A DNA stretch of 64,000 bases from Bolinopsis microptera (taxonomy: Eukaryota; Ctenophora; Tentaculata; Lobata; Bolinopsidae): NCBI RefSeq assembly GCF_026151205.1, contig NC_087082.1, forward strand, positions 9,184,901-9,248,900. Direction: 5' to 3'. Under the pieces are notes generated by a model. It saw only the letters and a program-made list of their open reading frames with translations, was not told the DNA's origin and did not search any database. Position 1 is the first letter of the stretch. Each line of letters begins with the position of its first letter. Both the position numbers and the translations under genes were made by a program. This document shows, in pieces, positions 60,667-64,000 of the stretch.

Positions 60667-61692
60667 AACATGTCACCAAGAGGCAAATAGAGCAAGACGA
60701 AACTGGGTAACAATGATAAGATAACTAAAATAGCTCAAGATGAATCCTGTACGAAGGCAATTAACACGATTTAATTTGATGATCAAAATATACAGGCGTG
60801 ATGTGGCCAACTAATTACTGGCAAATGGGAAGAAGATTACTATGTCATTAAGTGAACTTAGCATGAAGTCGTTAATTAGGATGTCGGTTGTATGACATTA
60901 ACAAGAATTGCACCCACAATCAAACATACCAAAGTAATGGCAGTAATATTAGTGCTTGTTTGTTTTTATGGTCGTCACATTGCTTGTTATAATATGTCCA
61001 GTTCCCTTGTCAATACCTTTAGCTGTTAGATGATATAATGTTGTGTTCTTATTTCTGGATAAGCTCATACTTCATGAATGTGAAAGACGGTCAATTTCAC
61101 CGTTACTACCGAGTACAGAGAACCGCCACCCAGATGAAGCCTGCCACCCAGATGAAGCCTGCCACCCAGATGAAGCCTGCCACCCAGATGAAGCCTGCCA
61201 CCCAGGTCCCAGATGCAGTTCTACATAACATCTCAAGTACGAAAGTACTTATCTGACCAGACACTACTGGCATGACGATAACCCCCAACTCACATACCTT
61301 ACAGAAGTGGTGGTGTTTAAAACTTTAAATGTAACGTGTTATACAGAACGTTGCGACTGTACATGTAAGGTACCTAGTACCCACCCTACTATTATACATT
61401 AGCAGGGTAGCCTCTTTAGCACCACCCCGGTAGTTCAACATCCTTCACTTACGTTTATACAATATCTATCCAAAATACGGATATTAAAACACTGCATTGA
61501 ACTATTTTAGTCAGATATTGTAGCAGGTCGTACAGCAATGAGGCCATGCGAAGAACTACATTATAGATTCTAACGATATCTGGTTCACTATAAGGTGAGA
61601 ATGTAGAATATACCCAGACACTTGACTTTTATAAAGACGGTCGACTGCCAGAACACACAAAACAATTTTTCAATAACAATGGTATACTCACG
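60667..61692. other. Upstream flank of the serine-rich exon
   Basis: No ORF with coding character. It contains the 18-bp array listed separately. Promoter elements were not resolved. Confidence 0.4.
61125..61210 (+). repeat. 18-bp tandem array, about 4.5 copies
   Basis: The unit CACCCAGATGAAGCCTGC is repeated with no changes until the last, partial copy. Confidence 0.93.
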
Positions 61693-62073
61693 GTGCACAG
61701 TGTTATTGTAAAAAACACACTAATTCTCATGCACCGAATCAAACATTTCCGCAGCTCAGTCCCTCAACAAATCTGTATGACTATCCCAGAAAATGCACCC
61801 ACTGCAAACTCAGATCACGTGACTGCAGCATCCTGGTTAGCCGAGTACAACACCACACATTTCAGATCTTCGATGTTCTTCAAAGGACCTATACTCTCAA
61901 TTTATGCTGTAAATGCAAATGTAAGCACCCTACCCACACTTTTTTCCATAAACCTTTTTAAATCGGCTACAAAACGCATGCTCTTGAACCTGCAGAGTGA
62001 AAATGACGATGACACGTGGCCCAGTTTCTTATTACATAATATTCCAGGTCTAAGAAGGTCACAACGTGTCTGA
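61693..62073 (+). pseudogene. Possible retroelement C-terminal tail
   Basis: A 126-codon frame whose second half (TTHFRSSMFFKGPILS, INLFKSATKRMLLNLQS, LLHNIPGLRRSQR) resembles the tail of some non-LTR reverse transcriptases, where RSS..FKGP precedes a helix FK..VK..LL. No RT core lies upstream, so it would be a 5'-truncated remnant. The match is by eye and weak. Confidence 0.3.
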
Positions 62074-64000
62074 AAGTTACTGGACACAACGGTCATTATA
62101 TCAGTTTAGTGAATTAGTTAATTAGTTAATTAGTAAATCAGTTATTAGTCATATGGTTATTATTAAGTACTATATATTATATGATATTACAAGAATAAAC
62201 TATGAATATATATTTGCACACAAAAAAACCAGAACAAACTGATCACAGACTAGCGGCAACTAATATTAATGGATAAGCCACACATCCTAAATTCCAGGTC
62301 CATATTTACACTGCCACATTCCCCACTATCACTATTTTCCTATCAGCACAAACCGTAATTAATTGATTTCAACAATCACAAACACTACATATCCAAACTA
62401 ATGGCATGGCATAGCAATATCTACGATATCCTAAATCAGTCCCCAACAAACTTAGCGCGATTCTGAAGGGCTGTTGGAAGCACAGAGTGCTCCATATTTT
62501 GTTTTAGCAATAAACCTTTTTTTTTTTTCATTTTTCTTTTTTTATAAATTTATTAACTGCGTGCAAATTTGTGTTTCAGATTTGATCTATTTATGATATA
62601 TATTTATGATTATGTAATAAAGTTATTAATATTATATTCGTAAACATTGGCTGGCTTACAAACCAGTCCCTTTAAAAAAAAAAAAAAAAAGAGATCTAGT
62701 CAGTGATAGATAGGGCTGGGTATTATACCTCAACACACAGAATATTATACGAACTGTAATGAAGTTAGAGGGGAGCCTTGGAGGGGAGCCCTCGTAAAGT
62801 AGAGGATAAGCTGTCTTCTGAGGGGGCAGGAAGAGGCATTGTGATTTGCTCGATAACACCTTGGCCTTCTGTGGAACCACCAATTTAAAAATGTTAACTC
62901 AATTTCCATGACAACTGACAAGTCCTCATAAGCATTGTACTAGAATCTTTTTAATTCAGGCTTAAATCACAGATTCCGTCTTCAACTTTACGATATTCCT
63001 CGGATAAATGGCGAAACAATAAATAGTTTAGAATCATACACTGATATGATATTTCTCGTCTTGTTGGAGAAAACCACGAGAATGCCGAAATTTAAGATAA
63101 TTGGTTAGTCATTCTAGAAAATTCTAAAGCTTCAGCATATTCAATAATAAATATAAACACTATCCTTAACAAGTTAGTAACTATAATAATTAGTTGTGAT
63201 GACACAACATTACATTATTCGTTTTTCAAACTCTTGAGAGCCTATAAGTCGGACAAAACCTATATAATACACGCTGGTATGTGTTAATACGTTACCAAAT
63301 ATTTGGATGGTATGTTCACCAAATATGCACATGTTTATTGTTTACCAAATATGCACATGTTTAATTACACATTATGCGATTTATCAATATTATAATATAA
63401 CAGCAATGTTCTTCCGCAACACGTTATATGACATATTCACAATTCCAGCGCGAAATAGAACTCTACATCAGTTTACGTAAAGGCCTAGCCTGGTCAGTGG
63501 GTAGAATGTAGATACATTCCTGTTCGTAATACAGGCTGGGTTCTAATAATTGAAGTGCTATGTAGAGAGAAATAACGTGACATTTCGACAGCTGAAAAGT
63601 TCTATATTTTATAGATATTGTGACGTGTAACGTTGTTATGTGGGTTGGTTCTTTTGAATACGAATAATAATATATTTAAATAATGTAGTGGGAAACCATA
63701 AATTTCAGCTGTATAAGCCATTAGACAAATTTTCGTGAAAGAATTAGCCGTGTCAAAATAACTGGATTTCTGGGGGCCGGGGGTAAGCTGGGTTCTATTT
63801 TAAGAAATCATTAACCTTGAATATTTATACCTGAATGAGCTGAAACCCATCACAAAATTATAAGACTATGACTTCACAGTTATAAGACGATGATTTAATA
63901 TTAAAGGTGTCACAATTCATATTCCCACCGCCTCTATTTATTTTCTAAACAGACTTGAGAAGCCTAACTGCCCTACTTCCTGTACGTTTATAAAACAAAT
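62074..64000. other. Right edge, no supported gene
   Basis: AT-rich, with poly-T (62518-62530) and poly-A (62673-62690) runs and short simple repeats such as TTAGTTAA near 62110. A duplicated ACCAAATATGCACATGTTTA lies at 63308 and 63344. Nothing coding was found. Confidence 0.45.

Overview
The window is animal nuclear DNA, AT-rich and intron-containing, with conserved metazoan genes separated by dense, varied transposon debris. The gene set (CAS-family adaptor, FBXO31, GTP cyclohydrolase I, KIF13 kinesin, very-large-inducible-GTPase-like gene, secreted EGF/Ig protein, papain-type protease) together with Penelope, RTE-like and many cut-and-paste elements suits a marine invertebrate, perhaps a cnidarian. 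The species cannot be fixed from sequence alone. All gene models come from reading frames, splice sites with matching phase, and family motifs recognised by eye.

Layout. 1-2.5 kb: hairpin-rich repeat and anonymous DNA. 2.5-5.1 kb: a 5'-truncated Penelope-like element. 5.4-9.1 kb (+): the last four exons of a CAS/BCAR1-like adaptor. 10.6-27.8 kb (+): a complete seven-exon FBXO31 gene. Its introns hold an RTE-like LINE with a perfect target-site duplication, a nest of other transposons, a 24-bp satellite-like array and an intronless cysteine-protease gene on the opposite strand. 28.6-41.3 kb (+): a complete seven-exon GTP cyclohydrolase I gene. Its 9.2-kb last intron holds a VLIG-like giant GTPase gene on the opposite strand, broken by two frameshifts. 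41.3-44.6 kb: a Harbinger-like MITE with G-runs and a 1.37-kb near-palindrome flanked by TTAA. 44.6-46.7 kb (+): an intronless secreted EGF/Ig-like protein. 47.6-54.4 kb (-): KIF13, almost all in one 5.2-kb exon, with one frameshift and one intron that hosts an hAT-like MITE. 54.4-60.1 kb: gene-poor, with several tandem arrays. 60.1-60.7 kb (-): a serine-rich first exon of an unidentified gene. 60.7-64 kb: mostly anonymous.

No pathway links the genes. The recurring architecture is a conserved multi-exon gene on + carrying an intronless gene, possibly immune or secreted in role, on - inside an intron. This happens twice (protease in FBXO31, VLIG in GCH1). At least eight element families can be bounded with their target-site duplications (TA, TTA/TAA, TTAA, 5 bp, 8 bp, 10 bp, 15 bp). 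The most unusual is a 1.26-kb element with CACAGTG termini and a 5-bp duplication, resembling the Transib/RAG signal.
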